A stretch of 64,000 nt of DNA from Candidatus Pyrohabitans jungbluthii. Its GTDB lineage: Archaea; Hydrothermarchaeota; Hydrothermarchaeia; Hydrothermarchaeales; BMS3B. The notes under the pieces are model-generated. The model was not told where the DNA came from. It did no database searches and saw only the letters and a program-made list of their open reading frames with translations. The position numbers were made by a program, and so were the translations under genes. The stretch covers positions 98,971-162,970 of the forward strand of contig MTMD02000015.1 in NCBI GenBank assembly GCA_002010065.2, given 5' to 3'. Below are positions 41,467-51,074 of the stretch, piece after piece. The first letter of the stretch is position 1, and every line of letters begins with the position of its first letter.

Positions 41467-41635
41467 CTCTTCTCCTCCATATCCGCTTTATCAGCTTTAA
41501 TATTTTTGATTCTCCGGCAAGGGTGTAACCGCACCTGGGACAGCACTTTAGCGAGCAGCTCTTAGTGTGGAGCGGGCACGCTCTGCAGGCTTCGCGAGCC
41601 TCATCGAATTCGTAGCCGCAGAGAGGGCACTTCAT
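41456..41635 (-). CDS. Small zinc-ribbon protein between feoB and dtxR-feoA
   Basis: 59 residues with ATG at 41635, overlapping the feoB stop by 4 nt and the next start by 11 nt. Cysteine layout CPLC, CRAC, CSLKCCPRC suggests two zinc or Fe-S sites in a tiny protein, with a basic tail (KLIKRIWRRRDE). Its position in an iron-uptake operon is like FeoC, which is also small and may carry a metal cluster, but the sequences are not obviously alike. Longer upstream starts only read through feoB in another frame. Confidence 0.65.
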   Translation of the reverse strand: MKCPLCGYEFDEAREACRACPLHTKSCSLKCCPRCGYTLAGESKILKLIKRIWRRRDES

Positions 41636-43599
41636 AGGCTCACCCCGAAGTGGCGGAGCAGGAAGTTGACCGCGGCACCTACAATAAAGGCGAAGGGGAA
41701 GATGAAGCTCACCATGACGAGAGCCACGCGCAGTCCGCGCTCCTTGATTATTATCAGGAAGTTGGCTATGCAGGGCACGAAGAGGGTTATCGTAACCAGC
41801 GCCACCACTATCTGCACTGGCGAGAGCATTCCCGCCTCGGCAAGGGCGAATAAGCCAGCGGCGCCATAATCGCGGCGCAGGAAGCCAACGATGAAGGCGT
41901 CGGTGGCCTCGCTGGGCAGGCCGAGCAGGCTCACTACCACAGGCGAGGCGAAGCTCCGAATTGCCGCGAGAGCGCCCAGCTTGTCCAGAGTGAAGAGGAG
42001 CAGCGTGCCCAAGATGAAGAGGGGCACAGCCTCGCGCAGGTACCACTCCATCCTGGCGAGGGTTTTGGCTACGATGTTCCCAAGCTGAGGAATGCGCAGG
42101 GGAGGTATTTCAAGTATAAAATCGGTGCTCTCACCCTTTACTAAGCGCGCCGCTAGGAAACCCACGAGCAACATTACCAGCACCACCACGCTTGCCCAGA
42201 TCAGCACTGCCTTCGCAGATAAGCTTGCGAGCATCCCCAGGATAACGCCCAGCTGAGCAGAGCAGGGCACCGCGAGAGCTAAGAGGAGCGTCGCTATTAT
42301 GCGCTCCTTCCTAGTCTCCAGGATGCGCGTTGTGAGCGTCGCCATTGTGTCGCAGCCCAGACCGAGAATCATAGGCAGCACAGCCTTGCCGTTTAACCCG
42401 ATAACCTTAAAAATCCGGTTGGTCATTATGGCTAACCTCGGAAGGTAGCCCGAGTCCTCGAGAATACCGAAGGCTATGAAGAAGGTACCCACTATCGGCA
42501 GGATTATGGCTATCGCATAAGTGAGAGCCATTGTTATAATGCCGAACTCACCCACCAGCAGCTCCTGAATCAGGGGGAATGGTACAGTAGCCGTGACCAC
42601 GCGCTCCGCGAAGGGGTTAATGTACTTCTCGAAGAGCACTCCCTCAAAGAAGTCCACCAGCGTACCCGCGCCGAATACGCCCACGAATTCATACATCGCT
42701 ATGAGCACCAGGATGAGGAAAGGTATGCCATAGACGGGGTGCATTGTAAGCGTGCCCAGCTTGGCGAGCATTGACCCGCCCTTTGGCGCGCTCTTTCTAA
42801 CAACGCTGGCGACGATCTCGTCCACAACGCGAAGACGGTCGCGGTTTATCGCATAGTGCAGACTTCCACCTACCTTGCGCAACGCTGCGCTGCGAATCTT
42901 TTCTATCGCAGCTATCTTTTCCACAGGAAGCGAGGCATAAAGCCAAGAAGCGAGACTCTCGTCACCAGCTACAAGCATCGCCGCGAGGGCGCGCCTGGAA
43001 ATTCTCGCCTCTGGAAGAAGAGAAGCGATTCTCCCTATCGCATCTTCAATCTCGGGGGAGTACCTGAAGGAGTAGGGAGAGCGCCTAGCCTCAGATATGG
43101 TTTTAACCAGCTTCCCCAGGCCTTTCTTCTGCGTCGCTATCGTCGAGATTACAGGTACGCGGAAGATCTCGCTTAGCTTGGCCTTATCTATGCTTATCCC
43201 CCTGCTCCTTGCCTCGTCCTCCATGTTGAGCACTATTATGAAAGGCAAGCCCATTTCAGCGAGCTGAAGGGTTATAAGCAGCCCTCGGCGCAGGTTCTTT
43301 GAGTCTATAACCTGCACCACTGCGCTTAAATCCTCGTTGAGCAGGATATCTCTGGTAACCCGCTCGTCCTCGCTCATGGGTATTAAATCGTTCACGCCTG
43401 GAGTATCGATTATCAGCGTTTCATTATCGAAGCTCGCCGTGCCCTGAGATATCTCTACCGTCGTACCGGGGTAGTTGCTCACAGTCACATACTTCCCGGT
43501 GAGAAAACCGAAGATTACGCTCTTACCCACATTGGGGTTCCCTACAAGCGCTACTCTGCGAGAAGCCTTTGCAATGCTCTTGCTCTCATGGCAGTGCAT
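41632..43599 (-). CDS. feoB: Ferrous iron transporter FeoB
   Basis: 655 residues. N-terminal G domain: G1 GNPNVGKS, G3 DTPG, and LNMEDE where FeoB typically has NMxD in place of NKxD. Membrane part with two Gate domains and about 9-10 spans (AIILPIVGTFFIAFGILED, GLGCDTMATLTTRIL). Uses GTP to drive Fe(II) uptake. Start ATG 43599 sits just after a perfect DtxR-like palindrome. First gene of the feo operon. Confidence 0.96.
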   Translation of the reverse strand: MHCHESKSIAKASRRVALVGNPNVGKSVIFGFLTGKYVTVSNYPGTTVEISQGTASFDNETLIIDTPGVNDLIPMSEDERVTRDILLNEDLSAVVQVIDSKNLRRGLLITLQLAEMGLPFIIVLNMEDEARSRGISIDKAKLSEIFRVPVISTIATQKKGLGKLVKTISEARRSPYSFRYSPEIEDAIGRIASLLPEARISRRALAAMLVAGDESLASWLYASLPVEKIAAIEKIRSAALRKVGGSLHYAINRDRLRVVDEIVASVVRKSAPKGGSMLAKLGTLTMHPVYGIPFLILVLIAMYEFVGVFGAGTLVDFFEGVLFEKYINPFAERVVTATVPFPLIQELLVGEFGIITMALTYAIAIILPIVGTFFIAFGILEDSGYLPRLAIMTNRIFKVIGLNGKAVLPMILGLGCDTMATLTTRILETRKERIIATLLLALAVPCSAQLGVILGMLASLSAKAVLIWASVVVLVMLLVGFLAARLVKGESTDFILEIPPLRIPQLGNIVAKTLARMEWYLREAVPLFILGTLLLFTLDKLGALAAIRSFASPVVVSLLGLPSEATDAFIVGFLRRDYGAAGLFALAEAGMLSPVQIVVALVTITLFVPCIANFLIIIKERGLRVALVMVSFIFPFAFIVGAAVNFLLRHFGVSL

Positions 43600-43608
43600 G
43601 CTATCACC

Positions 43609-43626
43609 AATTAGGTTCGCCTAATT
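43609..43626 (-). promoter_or_regulatory. DtxR/IdeR-like iron-responsive operator of the feo operon
   Basis: AATTAGG-TTCG-CCTAATT is a perfect inverted repeat with 7-bp arms, with TTAGG half sites like the DtxR/IdeR consensus. It lies 10-27 nt upstream of the feoB ATG. A T-rich element (TTTTTTTACA on the minus strand, about 43645-43655) is placed as TATA box, so the palindrome overlaps the transcript start. The operon encodes two DtxR proteins that could bind it. Confidence 0.75.
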
Positions 43627-43700
43627 TTGGGCGCATAACGTGTAAAAAAATTCCAAAACAGTTACCGACGCTGCACCTTCTAAATTATCAAAGGAGGGGT

Positions 43701-45176
43701 ATGCAGCGTCTCCAGCCCAAGAGATGGCTCTCGGGAGACGAGGTGAGGAAGAGTCTCGGCAACCTCATCTACGATGGAGTATTTTCCCAGGCGATGGCGG
43801 TGCTTGCCGGCGGCCCGATACTGGCGGCGTACGCCTTAGCCTTGGGTGCTGACAACTCCTACATAGGCTTAATAGCCGCCCTATCATTCTTCGCCGAATT
43901 TGTGCAGCTGCCAGCGATTTACCTGGTGGAGAGGCTGAAGAAGCGCAAGTACATAGTCATCGCTTTTTCCTTCGCTTCAAGGCTGTTCATTGCGCTGATA
44001 GCGGCCCTACCCCTGCTGCCTGTGAACACGCTGAACGCCCTGCTCCTCTTCCTTGCAGCTCACTACCTCTTAGCCAAGGTTTCCAACACCGCGTGGAACT
44101 CCTGGATGCGCGATCTCGTACCCATTGAAATAAGGGGCATGTTCTACGCACGCAGGATGAGGCTCAGTCTGGCTCTCTCTGCCACACTCGCAATAGCCGC
44201 GGGCTTCTTCCTTGACCGCCTGGGCACAGTAGAGGCTTATTCCTTTGTTTTCCTGCTCGCCTTCCTGCTGGGCGTGCTCTCCACATTCTTCGTCTCTCGT
44301 ATAGAGGAGCCTCAGATGTACAGTAGCAGGTTCTCCTTCCGGGTAATCTTGGAGCCATTCGCAGAGAGAAACTTCCGCAACCTGGTGTACTTCGTCGCCC
44401 TGTGGAGCCTCGCCTCAAACATGGTTCTCCCCTTCCTCGCGGTTTACATGTTCAAGGTGCTGAATCTAAGCGTTGCCATCGTTATGATTCTGAACGTCGT
44501 CAGCCAGCTCACCAGCATATACTTCCTGCGTTTTCTGGGTGAGATAAGTGACGCCTACGGCAACAAGCCTTTGCTGGCGATAGCGGGCAGCGTGTTCTCC
44601 TTGAGCATATTCCTGTGGACATTCTCCACCATGCCGGGGACGCACGCGCTCACGCTCCCCCTCATCTTCATACTCCATATCTTCCTGGGCTTTGCAGTGG
44701 CAAGCATAAACCTGTGCTCTGCCAACATAGCGGCAAAGCTCTCCCCACCCGAGAGGTCAACGAGCTACCTGGCAACGCTGGCGCTGGTAACTGCGCTCTT
44801 CTCTGGTTTGGGCGCGTTAATCTCTGGTAGGATGCTGGACTTCTTTGTGGAGCGCAGGCTATCGCTGGTGATACAGTGGTTCGAGCCCGAGCGCGAAGTG
44901 GACATAGAGGTGATGGACTTCACGGGCTACGACTTCCACTTCTTAATCGCCTTCTTCATAACCCTCTTTGCCCTTCACCGCCTCGCCTTTGTGCGCGAAG
45001 CTGGAGAGGCGCCCACACGAGTGGTCAGAAATGAGCTCATGAGCATGGTGCGCCGCGACCTCCGCGGCATAGCCACCGTCGGAGGTGTGCACCTGCTCAG
45101 CCCGCGCATAATATATGCCCCCATACTGAGCTACACCCAGAAAATAAGGAGAAGGCGGAAATACTACGGGGGGTAA
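43701..45176 (+). CDS. MFS transporter
   Basis: 491 residues from the ATG at 43701, directly behind AGGAGGGGT; the frame runs further upstream through the feoB leader but has no protein support. About 12 hydrophobic spans, with an intracellular loop between spans 2 and 3 carrying a basic motif VERLKKRKY. A soluble C-terminal tail of about 60 residues follows (ELMSMVRRDLRGI). Substrate unknown. Divergent from feoB. Confidence 0.85.
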   Translation: MQRLQPKRWLSGDEVRKSLGNLIYDGVFSQAMAVLAGGPILAAYALALGADNSYIGLIAALSFFAEFVQLPAIYLVERLKKRKYIVIAFSFASRLFIALIAALPLLPVNTLNALLLFLAAHYLLAKVSNTAWNSWMRDLVPIEIRGMFYARRMRLSLALSATLAIAAGFFLDRLGTVEAYSFVFLLAFLLGVLSTFFVSRIEEPQMYSSRFSFRVILEPFAERNFRNLVYFVALWSLASNMVLPFLAVYMFKVLNLSVAIVMILNVVSQLTSIYFLRFLGEISDAYGNKPLLAIAGSVFSLSIFLWTFSTMPGTHALTLPLIFILHIFLGFAVASINLCSANIAAKLSPPERSTSYLATLALVTALFSGLGALISGRMLDFFVERRLSLVIQWFEPEREVDIEVMDFTGYDFHFLIAFFITLFALHRLAFVREAGEAPTRVVRNELMSMVRRDLRGIATVGGVHLLSPRIIYAPILSYTQKIRRRRKYYGG

Positions 45177-45180
45177 GAAA

Positions 45181-45219
45181 AAGACGGCAGTTAGGAAATC
45201 TGCGCCCAGCTGCCATCTT
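45181..45219 (+). repeat. Imperfect 10-bp hairpin after the MFS gene
   Basis: AAGACGGCAG (45181-45190) pairs with CTGCCATCTT (45210-45219) with one mismatch around a 19-nt loop. It starts 5 nt after the stop codon. It may be an RNA 3' end structure. The rest of the 45220-45381 gap shows a TATA-like sequence (CATATATAAATG) and no gene. Confidence 0.4.
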
Positions 45220-45381
45220 ACTTAGGATATACTACTCCCACGTGCATATATAAATGTTCTGGATAGAATTGCTAACCGGGCTATATGGAATAATTAGCCA
45301 GATTAACAGTGGCTCAGTGTAGGGACACAAGCGACGCTAGAGGTTTAGGTTTATTAACGAGCAGGAGGGTAAGAAAGGGTA

Positions 45382-46485
45382 ATGAAAGCAGGAATAATAC
45401 TCCTCCTAAGCTACGCCTCGGCGATGATGAGTTCCATCTTCATGCCGAATTACTCTCAAGCTCTTGGGGCGAGCAGCTTTGAGATTGGCATAATAGGCAC
45501 AGCCTATGGCATTGCCATATTCCTCTCCTCCTACCTATTCGGCAGGGCTTCTGACATGCGGGACAGGAAGAGCTTTGTGCTTTTGGGCTTAGGCTTAGCG
45601 GCTATCGCCTATTTGATGCAGATACTCGCCTTTGACCCCACCTCGCTGATGCTCATCCGAGCCTTCGTGGGCTTCACCATGGGAATCTTTACCCCACCCC
45701 TCATCGCCTACACCTACGACGCTGGCGAGAAGCTTGGGAGCCTAGCTGCATTCGGCTCCCTGGGCTGGGCTTTCGGAAGCCTGCTCGCTGGCGTCGTGGC
45801 TAAAACGGGGGAGGTTTACCTACCTGAAAACCTTTTCATGCCCTATTGGCTCGTCTTTGCCCTTTGCGCTGCGCTCTTCCTCGCCTCCTTCGCCATAGCG
45901 CTTACTCTGCCCAATGTGAAAACGTCTAGGGTAGAGGTGCCCCTCTTTCCCTTGGATTTGATAAAAAGAAACTACCACATCTACCTCCCCAATTTATTGC
46001 GCCACTCAGGTGCCTTTGCCATATGGATAATCTTTCCCCTCTACCTGGCGCAACTCGGGGCGAGCAAGCTCTGGATAGGCGTAATATATTTCGTCAATAC
46101 CTTTGCCCAGTTCTTCATAATGCGCCGGCTGAACTACAGCTCGCCGGCTAAGCTGGTGGAGCTTGGCTTGGTGCTGAGCATGGTGGTGTTCTTCTCCTAC
46201 ACTTTAACCAAGAGCTACCTGGCAGTGCTCCCAATTCAGGTGTTTCTCGCCCTCTCCTACTCCATGCTCTACGTGGGTTCGCTGCGCTACCTTGCGGAGA
46301 ACAACCCTGAGACTGCGACGAGCGTTGGCCTGCTCGGCTCCTTCATCAGCATATCCATGGCAGCCGGACCCTTCCTTGGAGGCGCAATCTCCCATGCGTA
46401 CGGCTACCACGCTGCGATGTACCTCGCCTCAGCGCTCACCTTAGTTGCCCTCTTGATAAAGAAAAGCAGGAGAGGTGAGCCATGA
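45382..46485 (+). CDS. MFS transporter
   Basis: 367 residues, about 11-12 spans. Motif A-like loop after span 2 (LFGRASDMRDRKSFV). A sugar/drug-type MFS by general appearance; substrate unknown. It overlaps the CPBP protease start by 4 nt, so both are co-translated. Start ATG at 45382 follows AGGAGGGTAAGAAAGGG. Smaller than the first MFS and not closely similar by eye. Confidence 0.85.
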   Translation: MKAGIILLLSYASAMMSSIFMPNYSQALGASSFEIGIIGTAYGIAIFLSSYLFGRASDMRDRKSFVLLGLGLAAIAYLMQILAFDPTSLMLIRAFVGFTMGIFTPPLIAYTYDAGEKLGSLAAFGSLGWAFGSLLAGVVAKTGEVYLPENLFMPYWLVFALCAALFLASFAIALTLPNVKTSRVEVPLFPLDLIKRNYHIYLPNLLRHSGAFAIWIIFPLYLAQLGASKLWIGVIYFVNTFAQFFIMRRLNYSSPAKLVELGLVLSMVVFFSYTLTKSYLAVLPIQVFLALSYSMLYVGSLRYLAENNPETATSVGLLGSFISISMAAGPFLGGAISHAYGYHAAMYLASALTLVALLIKKSRRGEP

Positions 46486-46919
46486 GCTTTGTGCCCTTCG
46501 CCGTAGGCGTTGGTACCTTCATGGCAAATTACCTTCTTCTCTCAGCCCTCTTCTCAGCTTTCCCCGAGCTTATAGAGCACACCTTTCCGGCTGAGCCATG
46601 GTGGACCTCGCTTAATCCTCTCCTCCTCAACCTCTACGTAGGCATCGCGGCGCCAGTGATGGAGGAGATTATTTTCCGCGGTTTTCTCCTGGAAAGGCTT
46701 CGCAGGAGGATAAACCAAAGCGCAGCGCTTCTTGCTTCGAGTGCAGCCTTTGGGGCATACCACCTCCTCTTCGGCTGGGGCTGGTTTAAGGCGGTTGACA
46801 TGACTCTCGTGGGCATGATCTTTGGCGCCGTCTACCTGCGCTACCGCTTGGCTGGAAGCATCGCAAGTCACATAGCTAACAACGCAGCGAGCATCCTCGC
46901 AACCCTAGCATTAGCTTAG
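46482..46919 (+). CDS. CPBP-family intramembrane glutamic protease
   Basis: 145 residues. CPBP (Rce1-like) motifs in order: EEIIFRGFLLERLRR, AAFGAYHLLFGW and ASHIANNAAS, which supply the Glu pair and two His of the family. Four predicted spans. Such proteins process prenylated or secreted proteins or peptides, or serve in bacteriocin immunity. Coupled to the upstream MFS transporter, which hints at an exporter-protease pair (inference). Complete. Confidence 0.85.
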   Translation: MSFVPFAVGVGTFMANYLLLSALFSAFPELIEHTFPAEPWWTSLNPLLLNLYVGIAAPVMEEIIFRGFLLERLRRRINQSAALLASSAAFGAYHLLFGWGWFKAVDMTLVGMIFGAVYLRYRLAGSIASHIANNAASILATLALA

Positions 46920-47576
46920 TATGAACCTGAGCTTTATCGCCTTGTAGGGGCACTCCTCCACACACGCCCAGCACAGCGAACATTCGTGCAGTTCTCTGCC
47001 ATGAGCCACGTCCAAGTTCATCTCACACACGCGGTTACAGCGCTCGCAGGTGGTGCACTCCTCGCCAATACGGAGGCGGAATACCGCTAACTTACCCAAG
47101 AGGCTAAACCACCCGCCGAGAGGGCAGAAGGAGGTGCAGAACACTCTGCCATACACGAGGCTGCTAAGCACTATGGCAAAAAGTCCGCCCAGTGCGACGT
47201 AGCGGGGCGTAATCTCACTTGCGAAACTTAACCCAGTGGTGGTGGAGTAGTAGAGCAGCAGTGCCACTGCTGCAAGGATGACATACTTCAAGCGCTTGTC
47301 CACATTGGCTCTTCTCCTGCTCATAGGCGCAAGAAAGTTGAAAACTGCAGCAAGAGGGCAAAGCCACCCGCAGAACACACGGCCAAAACTCAGCCCCAGA
47401 AACACGCTCGCTAAAAGGAGCACCTTCATCTCCGCGGAGTAAACCTGGAAGAAGGCACCCTCAACCTTAAAAAAATCACTGAAGTAGTGCCCGAAAGCAG
47501 CAAATCCATCGGTAACGTACATCACACTTACCACAAGTACAAAGGTTAAAAACAGCCGCCTTACGTCCTGTATCAT
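46911..47576 (-). CDS. NapH/NosR-type membrane ferredoxin
   Basis: 221 residues. Five predicted spans with two cytoplasmic CxxxCP motifs (CGWLCPL and CTSFCPLG), then two ferredoxin [4Fe-4S] motifs CTTCERCNRVCEMNLD and CSLCWACVEECPYK. NapH-type proteins move electrons between quinols and soluble carriers. No partner enzyme is nearby, so the acceptor is unknown. It converges with the CPBP gene, overlapping by 9 nt. Confidence 0.88.
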   Translation of the reverse strand: MIQDVRRLFLTFVLVVSVMYVTDGFAAFGHYFSDFFKVEGAFFQVYSAEMKVLLLASVFLGLSFGRVFCGWLCPLAAVFNFLAPMSRRRANVDKRLKYVILAAVALLLYYSTTTGLSFASEITPRYVALGGLFAIVLSSLVYGRVFCTSFCPLGGWFSLLGKLAVFRLRIGEECTTCERCNRVCEMNLDVAHGRELHECSLCWACVEECPYKAIKLRFILS

Positions 47577-47680
47577 GGGCTCCGCCTTTTATATTGTTAA
47601 CCTTGCTACAGAAGGGGGCTCTGCCCCATCTCTATACCCCCGATTTAGGGAGAATACCAATATAAAAGTAAGTGGTAATT

Positions 47681-48526
47681 ATGCTTCCCGATGTTCAAAC
47701 CCGAGCGCCTGAGATAAGGATGCCCCTCTCGCGAGTGGGGGTGAACAACGTCCGCAAGCTGCTTAGAGTTAGACGCGGCGAGGGAAAGCGCGACATTGTG
47801 CTCCTCGCTAACTTTGAGTGCTATGTGGACCTGCCCAGCTTTCAGAAGGGTACTCACATGTCCAGAAACCTGGAGGCGATAAATGAGATTATAGAGAAAG
47901 CCTCTGAGAAGCCAGTGTACAAGCTCGAGGAGCTGTGCAGTGATGTGGTGCTGGAGATTCTCCGCCGCCACAGCTACGCCAGCGTAAGCGAGGTTTCAAT
48001 GGAGAGCAATCTCATGGTCCATCGCAGATCGCCTCTTGGCAGAGCTACGCAGGACTTCGTGAAGCTAATTGCAAAGGCAAAGGCGGAGCGCAGCAATGGG
48101 GTTACCCTCACCCGGGAGGTGGGCGCCGAGATTCAGGGCATCATATTCCACTTCGCAGGCGAAAGCGAGGGCAAGATGTGCACCCAGCGCGCAAAGGCGA
48201 GGCTGAGCATATCTACGCGTGGGGATGAGTACGTACCCCTCGAAGACATCTTGGACATCCTCGAGGCATCGCTGAGCGCAAAGGCATACGGAGCGCTGAG
48301 CAGGGAGGAGGAGAGCATAGTGCTCTCTCAGGCATGTGCCTCTCCCCGCTCTCCCCGCGAGGTTGTGGGTGCGATACTCGCGGGTGTTAAGGAGAAGTTC
48401 CCGAAGCTCAGCGAGGATGCACGCATAGCAGCGCAGTGCACAGCTCAGGAGCCGCTCTTCACCTTTAAAAGCATCGCGAGGGTAGAGCTGAGTTTTGGAG
48501 AGCTTAAGGGTTCCACATGGGCATAG
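47681..48526 (+). CDS. mptA: GTP cyclohydrolase MptA (methanopterin pathway)
   Basis: 281 residues from ATG 47681 (GTG at 47672 possible). Converts GTP to 7,8-dihydroneopterin 2',3'-cyclic phosphate, first step of methanopterin synthesis. Signature LPDVQTRAPEIRMPLSRVGV, FECYVDLPSFQKGTHMSRN, LMVHRRSPLGRATQDFVKL match the family, slightly shorter than the usual about 310. Overlaps the helicase by 10 nt. With mfnB and mtd this shows an H4MPT-based C1 system. Confidence 0.92.
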   Translation: MLPDVQTRAPEIRMPLSRVGVNNVRKLLRVRRGEGKRDIVLLANFECYVDLPSFQKGTHMSRNLEAINEIIEKASEKPVYKLEELCSDVVLEILRRHSYASVSEVSMESNLMVHRRSPLGRATQDFVKLIAKAKAERSNGVTLTREVGAEIQGIIFHFAGESEGKMCTQRAKARLSISTRGDEYVPLEDILDILEASLSAKAYGALSREEESIVLSQACASPRSPREVVGAILAGVKEKFPKLSEDARIAAQCTAQEPLFTFKSIARVELSFGELKGSTWA

Positions 48527-50946
48527 CGGTAATCTTCGCCTCAAGCAAGCGCAGCCTCAGGCTGTGGGTTCACTCGAATAAGAAACGCATTCTCGAGGGA
48601 GAAATCAAACTCAGGCAGGGCAAGGTGCACCACCTCCTTTCTCAAAAGCTTCGCAACCCCATGCCACGCAAGGCTCTGGTGAAGCTTCTCTCCTCTGTAG
48701 AATGCGTTATCCCTCGCGGCTCTGAGCCCTTCGTGAGAGAAGCCCTTGCCGAGGCGGGGATAACCTTCAGGGAGGCTGAGCTGTGCATTCCCTGCCTCCA
48801 CAGGGGCAAGCTCAGCTTTTTGAACGCCGATGCGGTGCTCCTCCACGGCAGGCGCGCCTGCGCTGAGTGCGCAGCAGAAGAGCTCAAAAGAGAGCTCAGC
48901 TTCAGGGGCTACTCTGGAAAAACGTTTAAGAGGTTTCTGAAGCTGCTTCTGCGCTACCGCGACTTTGAGCGAGTGGTTAAAATTCTGGATGCGAGGGTGG
49001 ACGTTACAAGCGAGGAGCTGAGCCTCTACGACGTTATCGAGGGGGCGCAAAGCACCGGACGGAGCGTGGCGAGCCTTGAGATTGACCCCGAGTTTAAGAA
49101 GCTCCTGCTCAGGCGGGGTATAAAAAGGCTCATGCCAGTGCAGGAGATGGCGCTTAAGAGCGGTCTCCTCGAGGGCAAAAACCTTCTGGTTGTAAGCGCC
49201 ACAGCCTCTGGCAAAACCCTCATAGGCGAACTCGCAGGCATTGAGCGCGCCCTGAAAGATGAGCGCTTCCTGTTTCTCGTACCTCTAGTGGCGATAGCCA
49301 ACCAGAAGTACCAAGACTTCAAGGTTTACGAGGAGCTTGGCCTGCGTGTGGCTATTCGCGTTGGGATGAGCAGAATCCGGGAAAGCGAAGAGCTTGTGGT
49401 GGTGGACAGCGATTTGAGCGAGGCGAACATTATCGTGGGAACATACGAGGGTATAGATGCGCTGCTCAGGCGCGGTCACAAAGGGGAACTTGGGAGGGTG
49501 GGCGTAGTAGTTATAGATGAACTCCACATGCTGAGCGAGGAGGAGCGGGGCGCTGAGATAGATGGTCTTATCGCCAGGCTTCGCGGGGCTTTTCCTGGGG
49601 CGCAGCTCATCTGCTTATCCGCGACGATAGGCAACGCTTCCCAGCTGGCTGAGCACTACTCCCTTAAACCTGTAATTTATACCTCCCGTCCAGTACCCTT
49701 AGAGAGGCACCTCATCTTCCTGCGCAGTGAAGCGGAGAAGCGCCAAGCAATAGTGAAGCTTGTTAGAAAGGAGAGTGAAAGCGTCTCATCCAAGGGATTC
49801 AGAGGGCAGAGTATAGTATTCACCAACTCCCGCTTTAAGGCAGCCAGCCTGGCAGCCTTCCTCAGGAACCGCGGGATTCGTGCACAGAGCTACCATGCTG
49901 GCTTAACCTATGCCCAGAGGAAGCGGATAGAGGAAGCGTTCCTTCGTGGAGAACTCGAATGCGTGGTAACCACCGCTGCTCTCGGTGCAGGCGTGGATTT
50001 TCCAGCTTCGCAGGTCATCTTTGAGACGCTGAGCATGGGCAACCGCTGGCTCAGCGTAGCTGAGTTCCACCAGATGCTCGGCAGGGCTGGGAGACCAGGA
50101 TACCACGACCGCGGCAAGGTGGTGCTTCTTGCTGAGCAGGGCAGAAAGCTGCTTTCAAGCAGAGAAAGCGAGGAAGAGGTAGCGATTACGCTTCTAAGCG
50201 GAAGCGTGGAGAGTGTAGAGGTCGTAGCGGAAGATGAAGAGCTCATGGCTCAGGTGCTGGCTAACCTCTGCACCTTTGAAAGCTACGAAGACGCTGAGAA
50301 GGCCAGCAAGGCTATGTTCTGCTACGGAGGTGAGTTTGAGCACTGGTTGAGCAGGCTCGAGGCTCTTGGCCTTGTCTACGAGGGCAAACCCACGAAGCTC
50401 GGAAGAATTGCTGCGGAGCACTTCCTTCTCCCTGGGGAGGCAAGGATGATAGCTGACAGCGCAGCGACGCCACCCTTGGAGCTTCTTTCAAAGTTGCTGC
50501 CCTTTACCAACGCCTACATTTCGCCCACGCTCAAGTCGAGGCTGGAGGAAAGCTATCACACGGCGGTAAGCGCGAGGTACTTCGATGCCGTGGGCATAAT
50601 CTTTGAGGAGCCGAAGCGGGAGTTTGAGGAGGTGCTGAATCTGGTAAAAGATGATTTCCTCGCGTGCAAGTGCAAGGCTTTCCCCTACTGCGAGCATCCG
50701 TCGCAGGAGCTTTCGAAGAAGGTGGTGCTTCTCAGAAAGGCTGGGAGAAGCTCAAAGGACATAGCCAGAGCGCTGAGCGTTTATAAAATGCTCGTGTACT
50801 CGGGCGATATTTTCAACTGGCTGGAGAGTGCTGTGAGAAAGCTCGAGGCGATGGAGAGGATATACCTGCTTAGAGGCGAGAGGAGGAATGCAAAGCTCGC
50901 GAGAGAGCTCAGGCTTAGTGTGGAGGTGCCAGCAGGTAGGGGCTGA
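48517..50946 (+). CDS. DUF5814-containing DEAD/DEAH (Ski2-like) helicase
   Basis: 809 residues. N-terminal DUF5814 region with zinc motif CIPCLHRGK and CAECAAEEL at about 90-125. Helicase domain with SATASGKT (I), DELH (II), LSATIG (III), QMLGRAGRPGY (VI). C-terminal Cys cluster DDFLACKCKAFPYCEHP at about 710-726. Euryarchaeal helicase of the Ski2 group, possibly for RNA or DNA repair. Overlaps mptA. Complete. Confidence 0.92.
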   Translation: MGIAVIFASSKRSLRLWVHSNKKRILEGEIKLRQGKVHHLLSQKLRNPMPRKALVKLLSSVECVIPRGSEPFVREALAEAGITFREAELCIPCLHRGKLSFLNADAVLLHGRRACAECAAEELKRELSFRGYSGKTFKRFLKLLLRYRDFERVVKILDARVDVTSEELSLYDVIEGAQSTGRSVASLEIDPEFKKLLLRRGIKRLMPVQEMALKSGLLEGKNLLVVSATASGKTLIGELAGIERALKDERFLFLVPLVAIANQKYQDFKVYEELGLRVAIRVGMSRIRESEELVVVDSDLSEANIIVGTYEGIDALLRRGHKGELGRVGVVVIDELHMLSEEERGAEIDGLIARLRGAFPGAQLICLSATIGNASQLAEHYSLKPVIYTSRPVPLERHLIFLRSEAEKRQAIVKLVRKESESVSSKGFRGQSIVFTNSRFKAASLAAFLRNRGIRAQSYHAGLTYAQRKRIEEAFLRGELECVVTTAALGAGVDFPASQVIFETLSMGNRWLSVAEFHQMLGRAGRPGYHDRGKVVLLAEQGRKLLSSRESEEEVAITLLSGSVESVEVVAEDEELMAQVLANLCTFESYEDAEKASKAMFCYGGEFEHWLSRLEALGLVYEGKPTKLGRIAAEHFLLPGEARMIADSAATPPLELLSKLLPFTNAYISPTLKSRLEESYHTAVSARYFDAVGIIFEEPKREFEEVLNLVKDDFLACKCKAFPYCEHPSQELSKKVVLLRKAGRSSKDIARALSVYKMLVYSGDIFNWLESAVRKLEAMERIYLLRGERRNAKLARELRLSVEVPAGRG

Positions 50947-51074
50947 AAAGTTTCCATGTATGTGGAGAAACGTTATGCATTTATTTCTTCATATAACGAT
51001 ACCTTTAGTGAGAATTATAAGGATTGCTAATTAGATTTATCATCATAATTTGGCTTATTGGCAGGAGATAGAGA

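Noticed and set aside
41456-42046. Longer 196-codon version of the small Cys-rich feo protein
   Set aside because: The upstream part runs through feoB in another frame; the ATG at 41635 with 4-nt overlap explains the conserved cysteines.
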